64,000 bases of DNA, from assembly GCA_016869025.1 (NCBI GenBank), contig VGFA01000002.1, positions 62,001 through 126,000 on the forward strand, in the 5' to 3' direction. The position numbers and the translations under genes were made by a program. Each line of letters begins with the position of its first letter. Position 1 is the first letter of the stretch. The stretch comes from Armatimonadota bacterium (GTDB taxonomy: Bacteria; Sysuimicrobiota; Sysuimicrobiia; Sysuimicrobiales; Humicultoraceae). Shown piece after piece: positions 41,957 to 51,113 of the stretch. The notes below the pieces were generated by a model. It searched no databases. It was not told the DNA's origin and saw nothing but the letters and a program-made list of their open reading frames with translations.

Positions 41957-43195
41957 TCACCCACCCTGCAGCAGATCGCGAACCCACGCGCGGGTCCGAT
42001 CCCATAGGGAACTCGTGCCGTTCCTGTGGGCGGCGCCCGCCCTGGTCCTGCCGCGCGCTCCGAACAGCGCGAGCCCGACCCCCGTGCTGAATGCAGGGCT
42101 CCGAACCGTCTCCACCAGACCGGTGATCTGGTCGGGCGCGCCTAGGCGGGCAGGAAGCCCAAGCCGAGCCTCGGCGTGCTCTATCAGTCCATCGAGAAGG
42201 GCGGTCCCACCCGTCACCACCACGCCCGCCGGCACCCGGTGCGTGTAGCCGCTGCGACGGATCTGGGCCTGAACGAGCGAGAAGATCTCGTCCAGACGCG
42301 GCTCGATGAACTCTGCCAGTATCCGGCGTGGGATCACGCGGGGCTCGCGGCCTCCCACGTTGAATACCTCGATCATCTCGCCCTCGGACACAGAGGCGGG
42401 CGAGGCCGCGCCCCAGCGGACCTTCAGTTTCTCCGCCTCGGCCATCGGAGTCCGCATCCCCACCGCTATGTCGCTGGTGATGTGGGCGCCGGCCACCGGG
42501 AGAATCGCCACGTGGCACAGGCCGCCGTTGGCGAACACCCCGATGCTCGTGGTGCCGCCGCCTATGTCCACCAGGACCACGCCTATGTCGCGCTCCGACG
42601 GCGTGAGCACGGCCTCTGCCGAAGCCAGCGGCTCCAACACCATCTCCGCGACCTCCACGCCTGCCAGTTGCGCGCACTTGGCCACGTTGGCCAGTGCCGT
42701 GGCAACGCCCGTAACGATGTGGGCCTCGACCTCCAGGCGGGTGCCGTACATTCCAACCGGCCGCTTGACGCCGTCCTGTCCATCAACGACGAAATCGCGC
42801 GGGAGGAGATGGATGATCTCGCGGTCTGAGGCCGGCAGCGCCGCCATCCGGGCGGCGTCCACGACCCGCGTTACGTCCGCGTCCGCGATCTCGTGATCCC
42901 CGCGCGCCACCGCCACCACGCCCCGGCTGTCGGACGAGGTGATGTGCTCGCCGGAGACCGCCACGAAGGCAGAGGTAATGCTGGTCCCGGCCATGCGCTC
43001 GGCGCGGTCGGTGGCCTCCTCGATCGCGCGGGCAGTGGAGTCAAGGTCCACGACCACCCCGCGGCGCATGCCTGAGGAAGGCACGCTGCCGGCGCCGACG
43101 ATGTGGACATCGCCGTCCTCGTCCACTTCGCCCACAACGGCACAAACCTTGGTCGTGCCTATGTCCAGGCCTGCGACCGAGCCTCGGCGCGCCAT
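41957..43195 (-). CDS. ftsA: Cell division protein FtsA
   Basis: 412 residues of the actin/HSP70 ATPase fold: VAGLDIGTTKVCAVVGE (phosphate 1), VVLVDIGGGTTSIGVF (phosphate 2) and VVVTGGTALLDGL (adenosine motif). The domain 1C and the C-terminal amphipathic helix (SLWDRTRAWVRDLLQGG), which binds the membrane, are present. FtsA anchors FtsZ filaments and activates septal synthesis. It starts 60 bases after ftsQ. Confidence 0.97.
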   Translation of the reverse strand: MARRGSVAGLDIGTTKVCAVVGEVDEDGDVHIVGAGSVPSSGMRRGVVVDLDSTARAIEEATDRAERMAGTSITSAFVAVSGEHITSSDSRGVVAVARGDHEIADADVTRVVDAARMAALPASDREIIHLLPRDFVVDGQDGVKRPVGMYGTRLEVEAHIVTGVATALANVAKCAQLAGVEVAEMVLEPLASAEAVLTPSERDIGVVLVDIGGGTTSIGVFANGGLCHVAILPVAGAHITSDIAVGMRTPMAEAEKLKVRWGAASPASVSEGEMIEVFNVGGREPRVIPRRILAEFIEPRLDEIFSLVQAQIRRSGYTHRVPAGVVVTGGTALLDGLIEHAEARLGLPARLGAPDQITGLVETVRSPAFSTGVGLALFGARGRTRAGAAHRNGTSSLWDRTRAWVRDLLQGG

Positions 43196-43255
43196 ACGCT
43201 ACCCGTAGTGGATCATGGGTCTGTCTTCCCTACATCTTGTTCTGCCATTCCACGC

Positions 43256-44032
43256 CTATCGTCCATCTCCTGCTCCGTACGGTCTTACCACGACGGACCC
43301 TCCGTACCTGAGGTCCAGCGACGCGGGCGTCAAGCCCTTCGCCCGCAGCGCATCGAGAACCCGCGGGACCTGACCCAGCCGCTCCGACAGCCCCAACAGA
43401 CCCCCGGCCCGGATCTCCAGCCCTGAGCGGGTGATGAGCGTCAGGTCCGGACCCTTCGCGACCACGATGCGCTTCAGGTCGACTGCCAGGCGCGCCTGAA
43501 CCACGTCCAGCGCCTCTAGCGCTGCTCGCACCCCCTCTGAAGCCGCTGAATGGCCGGGGCGGGCCTCTGCATCGGGTCGGGTGCGGTCCTCGATCTCGGG
43601 CAGCCCGCCTGAGTCAGGGGTGATCGCCACCACCACGTGGTCATCGGCCACCATTGCGAACCCGGCACCCGTGATCAGGGCAGCCATCGGACGGCGTTCG
43701 GTAATCTTGATAGAAACGATCCTGGGCGGTCGTACAAGCACCGCCGCCTCCCTGATGCGAGGATCGGCCCGAAGCCGCCGCAACGCGGCAGCGGCGTCCA
43801 CGGCGAACAGGCGCTCGGCGCGCTTCAGGCCGGAGAGCTCGACAACCTCGGCCGCCGGGATCATCCCGGCCCCGCGCACCTCGATGCGCTCAACGGTGAA
43901 GAACGCCGACTGCGGGAAGGCGGCCAGGGCGAGCAGCGTGGCCATGATCATGGCGAAGCGCGGCAGGGTCTCCCTGAGGGACGCGGCGTTGGGGCGCGTT
44001 GTGGGATCGGTCGTATCCACGGTCGTATCCAC
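43256..44032 (-). CDS. ftsQ: Cell division protein FtsQ/DivIB
   Basis: 258 residues: a short Thr/Asp-rich cytoplasmic N-terminus, one membrane helix (FAMIMATLLALAAFPQSAFF, about 27-46), a POTRA domain (FTVERIEVRGAGMIPAAEVVELSGLKRAERLFAVD) and a beta domain. It forms the FtsQLB complex at the septum with FtsL. The C-terminal VVRPYGAGDGR tail is short. It lies 15 bases after murB. Confidence 0.92.
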   Translation of the reverse strand: MDTTVDTTDPTTRPNAASLRETLPRFAMIMATLLALAAFPQSAFFTVERIEVRGAGMIPAAEVVELSGLKRAERLFAVDAAAALRRLRADPRIREAAVLVRPPRIVSIKITERRPMAALITGAGFAMVADDHVVVAITPDSGGLPEIEDRTRPDAEARPGHSAASEGVRAALEALDVVQARLAVDLKRIVVAKGPDLTLITRSGLEIRAGGLLGLSERLGQVPRVLDALRAKGLTPASLDLRYGGSVVVRPYGAGDGR

Positions 44033-44047
44033 GATGGATGCCCGGGT

Positions 44048-44968
44048 TCAGAACTCGCCCAGCAGCTTGACCTCCAACTCCAGTGTGATTCCCAAGCGTT
44101 CCTGCAGGCGGGCGCGCACCTGCGCCGCCAGGGCCAGCACGTCGGCCGCGGTGGCGCCTCCCTCGTTGACGATGTAGTTCGCGTGGATCTCCGAGATGCG
44201 GGCGCCGCCGACGGCCAGGCCTTTGCCGCCCACCGCCTCTATGAGCCGTCCCGCGTGGTCGCCGGAGGGATTGCGGAAGAAGCAGCCCGCGCTCATCCGG
44301 CCGAGCGGCTGCGTCGCGCCCCGGCGTTCCAGCCACATCTCCAGGCGGGACTGAACCAGGTCCGGGGAGTCGGGGCGCAGCGCGAGCGTCACCGAAGCAA
44401 CCACCCAGGGTCGTCCCTGGATGGCCGTGGCCCTGTAGCCAAAGCCCATCGCCTCGGGTCCCAGGCAGATGGGACCGTCCGGGGTCAGCACGTCTGCCGC
44501 CTCGAAGACCTCACCCATCGAGTGGCCGTAGGCACCGGCGTTCATCACTACCGCTCCGCCCACCGACCCCGGAATGCCGGCCGCGAACTCAAGCCCGGCG
44601 AGTCCCTTCCGCGCCGTGCGCAGCGCCAGGGCCGGGAGTCCGGCCCCGGCCTCTGCGATGACCTTTGCACCCTTGATGCGAACGCGACCCACACCCTTTC
44701 CGATCTTGACTACGGCCCCGCGAATCCCCCGGTCCCCAATCAGCACGTTGGATCCGTTGCCCAGTATCACGGGCCGGTGGCCCTCTTCGAACAGCACGGA
44801 TGCGGCCGCCCGCAACTCACCGATGCTCCTTGGGATCACCATCAGGTCCGCCGGACCCCCGATGCGGAACAGCACGTGCCTGGAGGTCGGCTCGTCGCGG
44901 CGCACATCTGCGACGGCCTCACGCAACCGCCGTTCCAGGCGGGACAGCGCGGTCGGGGGGGCCTTCAC
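44048..44968 (-). CDS. murB: UDP-N-acetylmuramate dehydrogenase
   Basis: 306 residues. Reduces UDP-GlcNAc-enolpyruvate to UDP-MurNAc with FAD and NADPH. FAD motifs are FRIGGPADLMVIP, VILGNGSNVLIGDRGIRG and GIPGSVGGAVVMNAGAYGHSMGE. The proton-donor position normally held by serine in SAGSxFKNP reads SAGCFFRNP, a cysteine variant known in several lineages. The C-terminal glutamate is in GGARISEIHANYIVN. It lacks the Tyr-loop of type I enzymes and so is type II. Its GTG start overlaps the murC stop by four bases. It occupies the place of ddlB in the E. coli cluster. Confidence 0.96.
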   Translation of the reverse strand: MKAPPTALSRLERRLREAVADVRRDEPTSRHVLFRIGGPADLMVIPRSIGELRAAASVLFEEGHRPVILGNGSNVLIGDRGIRGAVVKIGKGVGRVRIKGAKVIAEAGAGLPALALRTARKGLAGLEFAAGIPGSVGGAVVMNAGAYGHSMGEVFEAADVLTPDGPICLGPEAMGFGYRATAIQGRPWVVASVTLALRPDSPDLVQSRLEMWLERRGATQPLGRMSAGCFFRNPSGDHAGRLIEAVGGKGLAVGGARISEIHANYIVNEGGATAADVLALAAQVRARLQERLGITLELEVKLLGEF

Positions 44969-46344
44969 CGGGCACCCACCGACAGCCGCCGAAACAGGGC
45001 ATCTGCCGCAGCACCGATGTCTCCTGCCCCCAGCGTGAGCACGATGGTACCCGGGGAGGCAATCTGCTCTACCAGGTCCAGGGCGGCCTCGGTGGTCGCC
45101 CGGAAGTGCACAGGCCGGTGTGGGGCTACCGCGTCCACGATCAACTGGGCAGTCACGCCCGGCTGCGACGGCTCGCCCGCCGCGTAGATCTCGGTCACCA
45201 CCACCTCATCCGCGGCATCGAACGCCCGGCCGAACTTGGCGTGGGTGGTGCGCGTGCGCGAATAGCGGTGCGGCTGGAACAAAGCAATCACCCGGCGCTC
45301 TGGCCAGCCCTCGCGCGCCGCGCGGAGCACCGCGTCTATCTTGACCGGATTGTGCGCGTAGTCGTCCACGACGAGCACGCCGCCGACCTCGCCGCGGATC
45401 GCGAAGCGGCGGGCAACGCCCCGAAAACCGGCCAGCGCACCCATGGCCGCATCGGCCGGCACGCCCATCGTTACCGCGGCGGCTATTGCGCCCAGCGCGT
45501 TGCTGACGTTGTGCCGCCCGGGCACGCGCAGCACCATCTCGCCGGACGGCCTGCCCTCGATCCACAGTTCGGTCCGGGTCTCCTCCCCGTGAATCGCGCG
45601 AATCTCTCCCCGAACCGCGGCGGCCCGGTCAAAGCCGTAGGTCAGGAAAGGCCGGTCGAGGCCGCGGGCAAGCGCGATCGCGCCGGCGTGGTCAAGGCAG
45701 ACTGCGATGAAGCCCTCCTGGGGAACCGCGCCCAGGAACCGCTCGAACGTCTGCTCGAGATGGCCGGGTGCAATGTAGTAGTCGCAGTGGTCGGTGGCAT
45801 CCAGACTGGTCAGCACGGCTGCGAACGGGCGCACGTGCAGGAGCGAACCGTCGCTCTCGTCCACCTCGGCTACGATCCAGGGTCCGCGTCCGGTACGCGC
45901 ACCGCCGCCGTATTCCTCGACACCGGCCCCGATTATACCTGTCGGGTCCAGGCCTGCTCGTGCCAGCACGCGCGTGAGCATCGCGGCCGTGGTCGTCTTG
46001 CCGTGCGTCCCGACCACGGCCACGCCGCGGCCGAACGCCATCACCTTGGCCAGGAGCTCGGCCCGATGAAGAACCGGCAGGCCGAGATCTCGCGCGGCAC
46101 CGATCTCGTGGTTCTCGTCCGGGACCGCCCTCGAGTAGACCACCACGTCCGCCTCGGCCAGATGATCAGGACTGTGGCCGACGAACGTTGCCCCACCGAG
46201 ATCACCGATCCGCCGGAGGGAGGCGGAGTCGCGCAGATCGCACCCCGACACGCGAACTCCGCGGTGCAGCAGCACTTCGGCCAGCGCGCTCATGCCTGCG
46301 CCGCCTATCCCCACGAAGTGTACCCGCGACGAGCGCTGGATCAC
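44965..46344 (-). CDS. murC: UDP-N-acetylmuramate--L-alanine ligase
   Basis: 459 residues from the GTG at 46344 that overlaps the murG stop (GTGA). Adds L-alanine to UDP-MurNAc with ATP. Motifs: VHFVGIGGAGMSALAEVL (UDP-binding N-terminal domain), VVGTHGKTTTAAML (P-loop), EVDESDGSLL, RHNVSNALGAIAA and VVDDYAHNPVKIDAVL, PHRYSRT. The longer open frame to 46641 is antisense-like sequence of murG and is not coding. Followed by murB with a four-base overlap. Confidence 0.97.
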   Translation of the reverse strand: MIQRSSRVHFVGIGGAGMSALAEVLLHRGVRVSGCDLRDSASLRRIGDLGGATFVGHSPDHLAEADVVVYSRAVPDENHEIGAARDLGLPVLHRAELLAKVMAFGRGVAVVGTHGKTTTAAMLTRVLARAGLDPTGIIGAGVEEYGGGARTGRGPWIVAEVDESDGSLLHVRPFAAVLTSLDATDHCDYYIAPGHLEQTFERFLGAVPQEGFIAVCLDHAGAIALARGLDRPFLTYGFDRAAAVRGEIRAIHGEETRTELWIEGRPSGEMVLRVPGRHNVSNALGAIAAAVTMGVPADAAMGALAGFRGVARRFAIRGEVGGVLVVDDYAHNPVKIDAVLRAAREGWPERRVIALFQPHRYSRTRTTHAKFGRAFDAADEVVVTEIYAAGEPSQPGVTAQLIVDAVAPHRPVHFRATTEAALDLVEQIASPGTIVLTLGAGDIGAAADALFRRLSVGAR

Positions 46345-47483
46345 GCGCGGACCTCCGTCTCGCTGCCAGGCGTGCCGCCAGAGGTGCCGAGACCGAGCAC
46401 CAGGTCGGCTACTGCGCCGGACGCGTCCCGGCGCCCCAGCCCCCGGCTGGCATCCGCCATGCGCTTGCGCCGGCCCGAATCGGCCAGGAGCGCCTGCACC
46501 ACCGCGACCAGCGCCCCTCCGCCGAGGTCGGCGTCCGGCACCAGGACAGCAGCGCCGGCGCGCACCAGGACCTCGGCATTGTCCTCCTGGTGTCCTTCCG
46601 CGGCACTGGGATACGGAACCAGGATCGAGGGCAGCCCCCACGCGGTCAGCTCGGCCAGCGTGCAGGCGCCGGCCCGGCTGAGGACCAGATCGGCGCAGGC
46701 ATAGGCGTCGGCGATGTCGTCGAGAAACGGCACCGCGACGTGGCGCAGCGCGGGCGGACCGATGTGCTCGCGGTGGCCGATCTCGCGTCGGACCCAGTGT
46801 CCGTGCTCGGTTCCGGTCTGGTGCAGGATCTGCAGCCCTGGCTCGAACATGAGGAGATCGCCCAGCCTGCAGACTGCCTGGTTCAGGCTCAGGGCGCCCT
46901 GGCTACCGCCCAGCACGAGCAGGGTGAGCCTGCCCGGGTCAAGACCCCACCTGCCCAGGCCTCGTTCCCGATCGCCCTCCATTGCGCGGCGCCGCAGTGG
47001 GATGCCCGTGACCTCGGCGCGGCGCGCCTTCAACCGTGCGGCTGCCTCGGGATGGGGAATCGAGACCCATCTGGCCCAGCGTGCGATCAGGCGGGTCGCC
47101 AGGCCCGGGCGCAGGTTCTGCTCCTGCACGCCCAGCGGCACGCCCAGCAGCGCGGCCGCGCATCCGACGGGCACGCACACGTAGCCGCCGGTGGCAACGA
47201 CCGCGTCCGGCCGCCACTGCCTCAGGAGCCGCAACGCCTGGAGCGTTCCCATCGCGGTGGTCGCCAGCGCGGACGCGGCCGCCAGGCCCGGACGCCGCGG
47301 CAGGCCCCGCGCGCGGATCCGCGCGAACGGCCAGCCCTCCGCGGGCACGACGCGGGCCTCGATGCGGTCGCCGCCTACGAAGAGGATCTCCACCTCGGGC
47401 CGCCGGCCCCGGAGCGCCTCGGCTATCGCCAGCGCCGGGAACAGGTGGCCGCCGGTGCCGCCGCCAGTGATAATGATTCTCAC
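46341..47483 (-). CDS. murG: Undecaprenyl-PP-MurNAc-pentapeptide N-acetylglucosaminyltransferase
   Basis: 380 residues from the GTG at 47483, which overlaps the ftsW stop by four bases. MurG makes lipid II from lipid I on the inner face of the membrane. The GT-B signatures are IIITGGGTGGHLFPALAIAEAL, TGGYVCVPVGCAA, QEQNLRPGLATRL, LLVLGGSQGALSLNQAV, DLVLSRAGACTLAEL and LVPYPSAAEGHQEDNA. QEQN replaces the common HEQN. A short hydrophobic/basic patch for membrane contact is seen near 70-90. Confidence 0.97.
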   Translation of the reverse strand: MRIIITGGGTGGHLFPALAIAEALRGRRPEVEILFVGGDRIEARVVPAEGWPFARIRARGLPRRPGLAAASALATTAMGTLQALRLLRQWRPDAVVATGGYVCVPVGCAAALLGVPLGVQEQNLRPGLATRLIARWARWVSIPHPEAAARLKARRAEVTGIPLRRRAMEGDRERGLGRWGLDPGRLTLLVLGGSQGALSLNQAVCRLGDLLMFEPGLQILHQTGTEHGHWVRREIGHREHIGPPALRHVAVPFLDDIADAYACADLVLSRAGACTLAELTAWGLPSILVPYPSAAEGHQEDNAEVLVRAGAAVLVPDADLGGGALVAVVQALLADSGRRKRMADASRGLGRRDASGAVADLVLGLGTSGGTPGSETEVRA

Positions 47484-48604
47484 TTCCCCTCCCCGGCGGC
47501 GTACTGCGAGATGTTCAGCAGGATGCCTATCTGTATCATCGTCATTACCAGCGACGAGCCGCCGAAACTGACCAGCGGCAGCGGCACGCCCTTGACGGGC
47601 AACAACCCCGTGGCAACGCCCATGTTCATCAACGCCTGGCCCACGACGGCCGCGGTGATCCCCCCGGCCAGGAGCGAACCAAAGCGGTCGGGTGCAGAGC
47701 GGCTGATGCGGTAGCCGCGGTAGGCCAGGAACGCGAACAGAACCAGCAACCCCATGGTGCCCAGCAATCCAATCTCCTCGCCAACGATGGCGTAGATGAA
47801 ATCGGTGTGGCGCTCGGGCAGATAGAAGAACTTCTGGCGGCTCTCCCCCAGGCCGACCCCGATCAGGCCGCCGGACCCAAATGCCAGCAGCGACTGTATG
47901 ATGTGAAACCCGCTGCCCTGGGGATCGCTCCAGGGGTCCAGGAAGGACAGGAAACGCCGGAGCCGGTAGGGTGCGGCTGCCACGGCCAGGGCCCCGACCG
48001 GAAGCGCCGCCAGCACGACCAGCCCCAGGTGCGCGATCCGCGCACCTGAGAGAAACAACACCGTCATCGTGATCACAACCAGCACGACCGCGGATCCCAT
48101 GTCGGGCTGCAGGAGGACAAGGCCCGCGAGAAACGCGGTGACCAGGAGCGGGGGCACCACGCCGCGGTGGAGGTCGCGCACCTCGGCGCTGCGGCGCACC
48201 GCAAACTGCGCAACGAAGAGGGGCAGCGCCAGCTTGGCCAGCTCCACGGGCTGGAAGCCGGCAGGCCCGGCGACGATCCACCTTCGGGCGCCTCCGGCGA
48301 CCCTACCGATCCCGGGGATCAGCACCGCTACGAGTAGGACCGCGGTGGCGAGCAGCAGCGGCACGGCGTACACCCGGAGCCGCTGGTAGTGCACGCGGCT
48401 GGCGATCCACATCGCGGTCAGACCGATCCCGATCCACGTCGCCTGCCGGCGCAGGAAGTACGCGCTGTCGGCCAGGCGGTCAAAGGCAACGATGCTGCTC
48501 GCGCTGTAGACCATCACCAGCCCGACCCCGAGCAGCGCCAGCACGCAGACGAAAAGGAGCAGGTCACCGGACCGGCGGTGCAGCGCGGGCGGGGGCGCGG
48601 TCAC
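47480..48604 (-). CDS. ftsW: Septal peptidoglycan glycosyltransferase FtsW (SEDS family)
   Basis: 374 residues with about ten membrane helices. SEDS signatures: GARRWIVAGPAGFQPVELAKLAL, LLQPDMGSAVVL, FLSFLDPWSDPQGSGFHIIQSLLAFGSGGLIGVGLG, FIYAIVGEEIGLLG and the C-terminal PLPLVSFGGSSLV. It polymerises glycan strands from lipid II at the septum together with the class B penicillin-binding protein. A small four-base overlap couples it to both murD and murG. Confidence 0.97.
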   Translation of the reverse strand: MTAPPPALHRRSGDLLLFVCVLALLGVGLVMVYSASSIVAFDRLADSAYFLRRQATWIGIGLTAMWIASRVHYQRLRVYAVPLLLATAVLLVAVLIPGIGRVAGGARRWIVAGPAGFQPVELAKLALPLFVAQFAVRRSAEVRDLHRGVVPPLLVTAFLAGLVLLQPDMGSAVVLVVITMTVLFLSGARIAHLGLVVLAALPVGALAVAAAPYRLRRFLSFLDPWSDPQGSGFHIIQSLLAFGSGGLIGVGLGESRQKFFYLPERHTDFIYAIVGEEIGLLGTMGLLVLFAFLAYRGYRISRSAPDRFGSLLAGGITAAVVGQALMNMGVATGLLPVKGVPLPLVSFGGSSLVMTMIQIGILLNISQYAAGEGK

Positions 48605-50133
48605 GGTAGCACCGGAGGGCCCGCGCGAGCGGGCAGCGCATCAGCCAACCGGCAGAACAGGTCGCCGCGCTCCCGGTAGTCTGCGAACTGGTCGAAGCTC
48701 TCGCACCCCGGGGAGAGCAGGATCGCGTCCCCGGGCGATGCGGCGTCCCAGGCCGATGCCAGCGCGGCGTCCAGGGTGCCTGCCTGCGAGACGCTCGGGG
48801 GCTTGGCCATCCCACCTATCGCATCTGCCAGCAGGGCGGCGGTCGAGCCGATCAGATAGACCGCCTTGGCGGGCGAGTCCTCCAGCGCGCTGACCATCGG
48901 TTGAAAGTCGCGCGCACGGGCGTCCCTGCGCAGTCCTCCTGCGATGAGGTGGAACGGCCTGACCATGCTCCTTATGGCGGCGGCGGCTGCTGCGGGATTG
49001 GTTGCCAGCGAGTCCTCGTAGAAGGCGACGCCCTCGCGCTCCGCGGCCAGGCGGAACCTGTAGGGTAGGCCGCGGAACTCGCGCAGCACCGACGCGATCG
49101 TCCCGGGCTCGACGCCAACGAGCGCCGCGGCAGCGGCGGCAGCCAGGGCGTTCTCCTGCATGTGGGCACCGGGCACGGAGAGGTCGCACACAGCCATCAC
49201 CGGGCGCGGAGGCGCACCGGCCGGCGCGATCCGACCGCCATCCATGTACGCCCCGGCCAACACGATTCGCCCGCCCTCGAGGTACGCCCCGGCCGCGACG
49301 GGCCGGTGACGGCTGAACCAGCGCACCGAAGACGCGGCGCCGTCGGTCATCCCAGCCACGAGGGGATCGTCGGCGTTGAGCACCGCCAGGTCCGCCGGGC
49401 CCTGGTTGCGGACGATCGTGCGTTTCGCCTCGACGTAGGCCTCCAGCGACCCATGGTCGTCCAGGTGGTGCGGCGCGATGTTGGTCACCACCGCAACGTG
49501 GGGGCTGTAGGGCAGGCCGAGGAGCTGCCGGTTGCTGATCTCCAAGACCAACCACGTCGCGGCGTCCGCACCGTCAAGGGCGTAGAGCGCGGGCACGTGC
49601 GTCCGGTCGTTCCCAGAGACGACGAGAGGCAGTCCGGCGGCCTCCATCATCGCGGCTATCAGCGTTACCACGGTAAACTTGCCGTTCGTGCCGGTCACGC
49701 CGAGAATCGGCCCGGGCCATGCCTCGAAGAACAGGTGCGTAAGACTCGACAGCCGGACGCCGCGCGCAGCGGCCGCGCGCACGGGCGCGTTCTCCTGGTG
49801 GCGGAACCAGGACTGGGGAACGAAGATGACCCCGGCCTCCTCTATCCCCTCCAGATAGCGGTCGTCCTGCCGCCAGGCGATGGGCGCGGCCCGCAACCGG
49901 GCTGCCAGCCGCGCCTGTCCCTCTGGATCCAGCCAGCAGTGCGTGCGCCGCAGCGTCTCCTCGAAGCGCGCGGGCGGCTCCAGATCGTGCACGGTGATTT
50001 CCCCTATGCCGTGGTTCAGGAGGAACTCGGTCACGGTGGAGCCCTCGGTGCCCGACGGGCCCAGAACGTGGATGGGCCGCCCCCGGAGCTGATCCAGGAC
50101 GGCCCTCACCCGCGCTGGCGGGTGCGAAGTCAT
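48601..50133 (-). CDS. murD: UDP-N-acetylmuramoyl-L-alanine--D-glutamate ligase, divergent
   Basis: 510 residues, about 60 longer than typical MurD, assigned mainly from position between mraY and ftsW and from the Mur ligase fold. The P-loop is GVTGTNGKFTVVTLI, in which the residue after the catalytic lysine is Phe rather than Thr or Ser. The central domain has LVLEISNRQLLGL, TNIAPHHLDDHGSLEAYVEAKRTI and AVLNADDPLV; the C-terminal domain has YEDSLATNPAAAAAAI and LIAGGLRRD, the MurD-type substrate loop. A 12-residue unit (GAYLEGGRIVLA then GAYMDGGRIAPA) is repeated in tandem near residues 280-304. It starts at the ATG at 50133, sharing one base with the mraY stop. Confidence 0.9.
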   Translation of the reverse strand: MTSHPPARVRAVLDQLRGRPIHVLGPSGTEGSTVTEFLLNHGIGEITVHDLEPPARFEETLRRTHCWLDPEGQARLAARLRAAPIAWRQDDRYLEGIEEAGVIFVPQSWFRHQENAPVRAAAARGVRLSSLTHLFFEAWPGPILGVTGTNGKFTVVTLIAAMMEAAGLPLVVSGNDRTHVPALYALDGADAATWLVLEISNRQLLGLPYSPHVAVVTNIAPHHLDDHGSLEAYVEAKRTIVRNQGPADLAVLNADDPLVAGMTDGAASSVRWFSRHRPVAAGAYLEGGRIVLAGAYMDGGRIAPAGAPPRPVMAVCDLSVPGAHMQENALAAAAAAALVGVEPGTIASVLREFRGLPYRFRLAAEREGVAFYEDSLATNPAAAAAAIRSMVRPFHLIAGGLRRDARARDFQPMVSALEDSPAKAVYLIGSTAALLADAIGGMAKPPSVSQAGTLDAALASAWDAASPGDAILLSPGCESFDQFADYRERGDLFCRLADALPARAGPPVLP

Positions 50134-51113
50134 CAGCCGGCGACCAGCAGGCCGATCAGGAGACAGACCCAACCGGCCATGTGGAACCGGCGCACGATGA
50201 CCGGTTCCGGCCAGCCCACGAGTTCAAAGTGATGGTGCAGGGGGCTCATGCGGAAGATCCGCCGGCCGCCAGTGAGCTTGAAGTACGCCACTTGAAGGAT
50301 GACGGACGCGGCTTCGGCAACGAACACGCCGCCGATGAAGAGGAGCGCGATCTCCGACTTCGTGACGATGGCGAGCGCGGCCAGCACCCCACCAAGGGCA
50401 TTGGATCCAACGTCGCCCATGAAGATCCGCGCCGGGTGGGCGTTGTACTTGAGGAATCCTGCGCAGGCCCCTGCCACGGCCGCGCCCAGCACCGCGGCAG
50501 AAGGCAGCAGCGCGGTCAGCGCCACAACTGCCAGCCCGAACGCGGCCACCGCGACGAGCCCGGCGGCCAGGCCGTCCAGGCCATCGCTCAGGTTGACCGC
50601 GTTGGTGAACCCAACGTAGAGCAGCGCCGCGAAGATCACGTATCCCCATCCGAGATCGAACGGGCCCACTCCTGGCACGATGATCTCGGTTCCCAGCCAG
50701 GACTGGCGGGCGGCCAGGTATCCCAGGGCCAGGCCCAGGATGATCTGCATCGCCAGCCGCTCGCGCGCACGAAATCCGAGGTTCCGATCGTGCTGGGCCG
50801 CCAGGAGATCGTCCAGCAATCCCACGGCGCCGAAGGCGCCCATCACGGCGAGTGCGAACAGCACGCGGCGGTCCGGGCCTGCCACGAGCAGCACGGCGGC
50901 GACGATGGCGGCAACAAGCAGCAGCCCGCCCATGGTCGGAGTGCCGGCCTTCAACTGGTGCCGGGCCGGCGCGTCCTCGCGGATGCGCTGGCGCTGGCCC
51001 CACGCTGCGAGCGCCGCTATGGTTCGGGGGCCCGCGAGCACGACGATGCCCGCCGCCAGCGCCGCGGCGGCGACCACCTGAACCAGCAGGGGTATCGCAA
51101 TGAACTCGTTCAC
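50133..51113 (-). CDS. mraY: Phospho-N-acetylmuramoyl-pentapeptide transferase
   Basis: 326 residues with ten predicted helices. Makes lipid I from UDP-MurNAc-pentapeptide and undecaprenyl phosphate. Signatures are GTPTMGGLLLVAAI, the Mg-binding GLLDDLLAAQHD, NAVNLSDGLDGLAAGLV, FLKYNAHPARIFMGDVGSNALGG and the HHHFELVGWPE cytoplasmic loop. The start overlaps the murF stop by four bases. Confidence 0.97.
   Translation of the reverse strand: MNEFIAIPLLVQVVAAAALAAGIVVLAGPRTIAALAAWGQRQRIREDAPARHQLKAGTPTMGGLLLVAAIVAAVLLVAGPDRRVLFALAVMGAFGAVGLLDDLLAAQHDRNLGFRARERLAMQIILGLALGYLAARQSWLGTEIIVPGVGPFDLGWGYVIFAALLYVGFTNAVNLSDGLDGLAAGLVAVAAFGLAVVALTALLPSAAVLGAAVAGACAGFLKYNAHPARIFMGDVGSNALGGVLAALAIVTKSEIALLFIGGVFVAEAASVILQVAYFKLTGGRRIFRMSPLHHHFELVGWPEPVIVRRFHMAGWVCLLIGLLVAG

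Noticed and set aside
45928-45940. A TATA-rich promoter-like sequence in murC
   Set aside because: It lies within the coding sequence in the middle of a tightly coupled operon and has no -35 partner.
44800-46704. A 634-codon plus-strand open frame opposite murB and murC
   Set aside because: Shadow of two well-supported Mur genes; no recognisable protein features.
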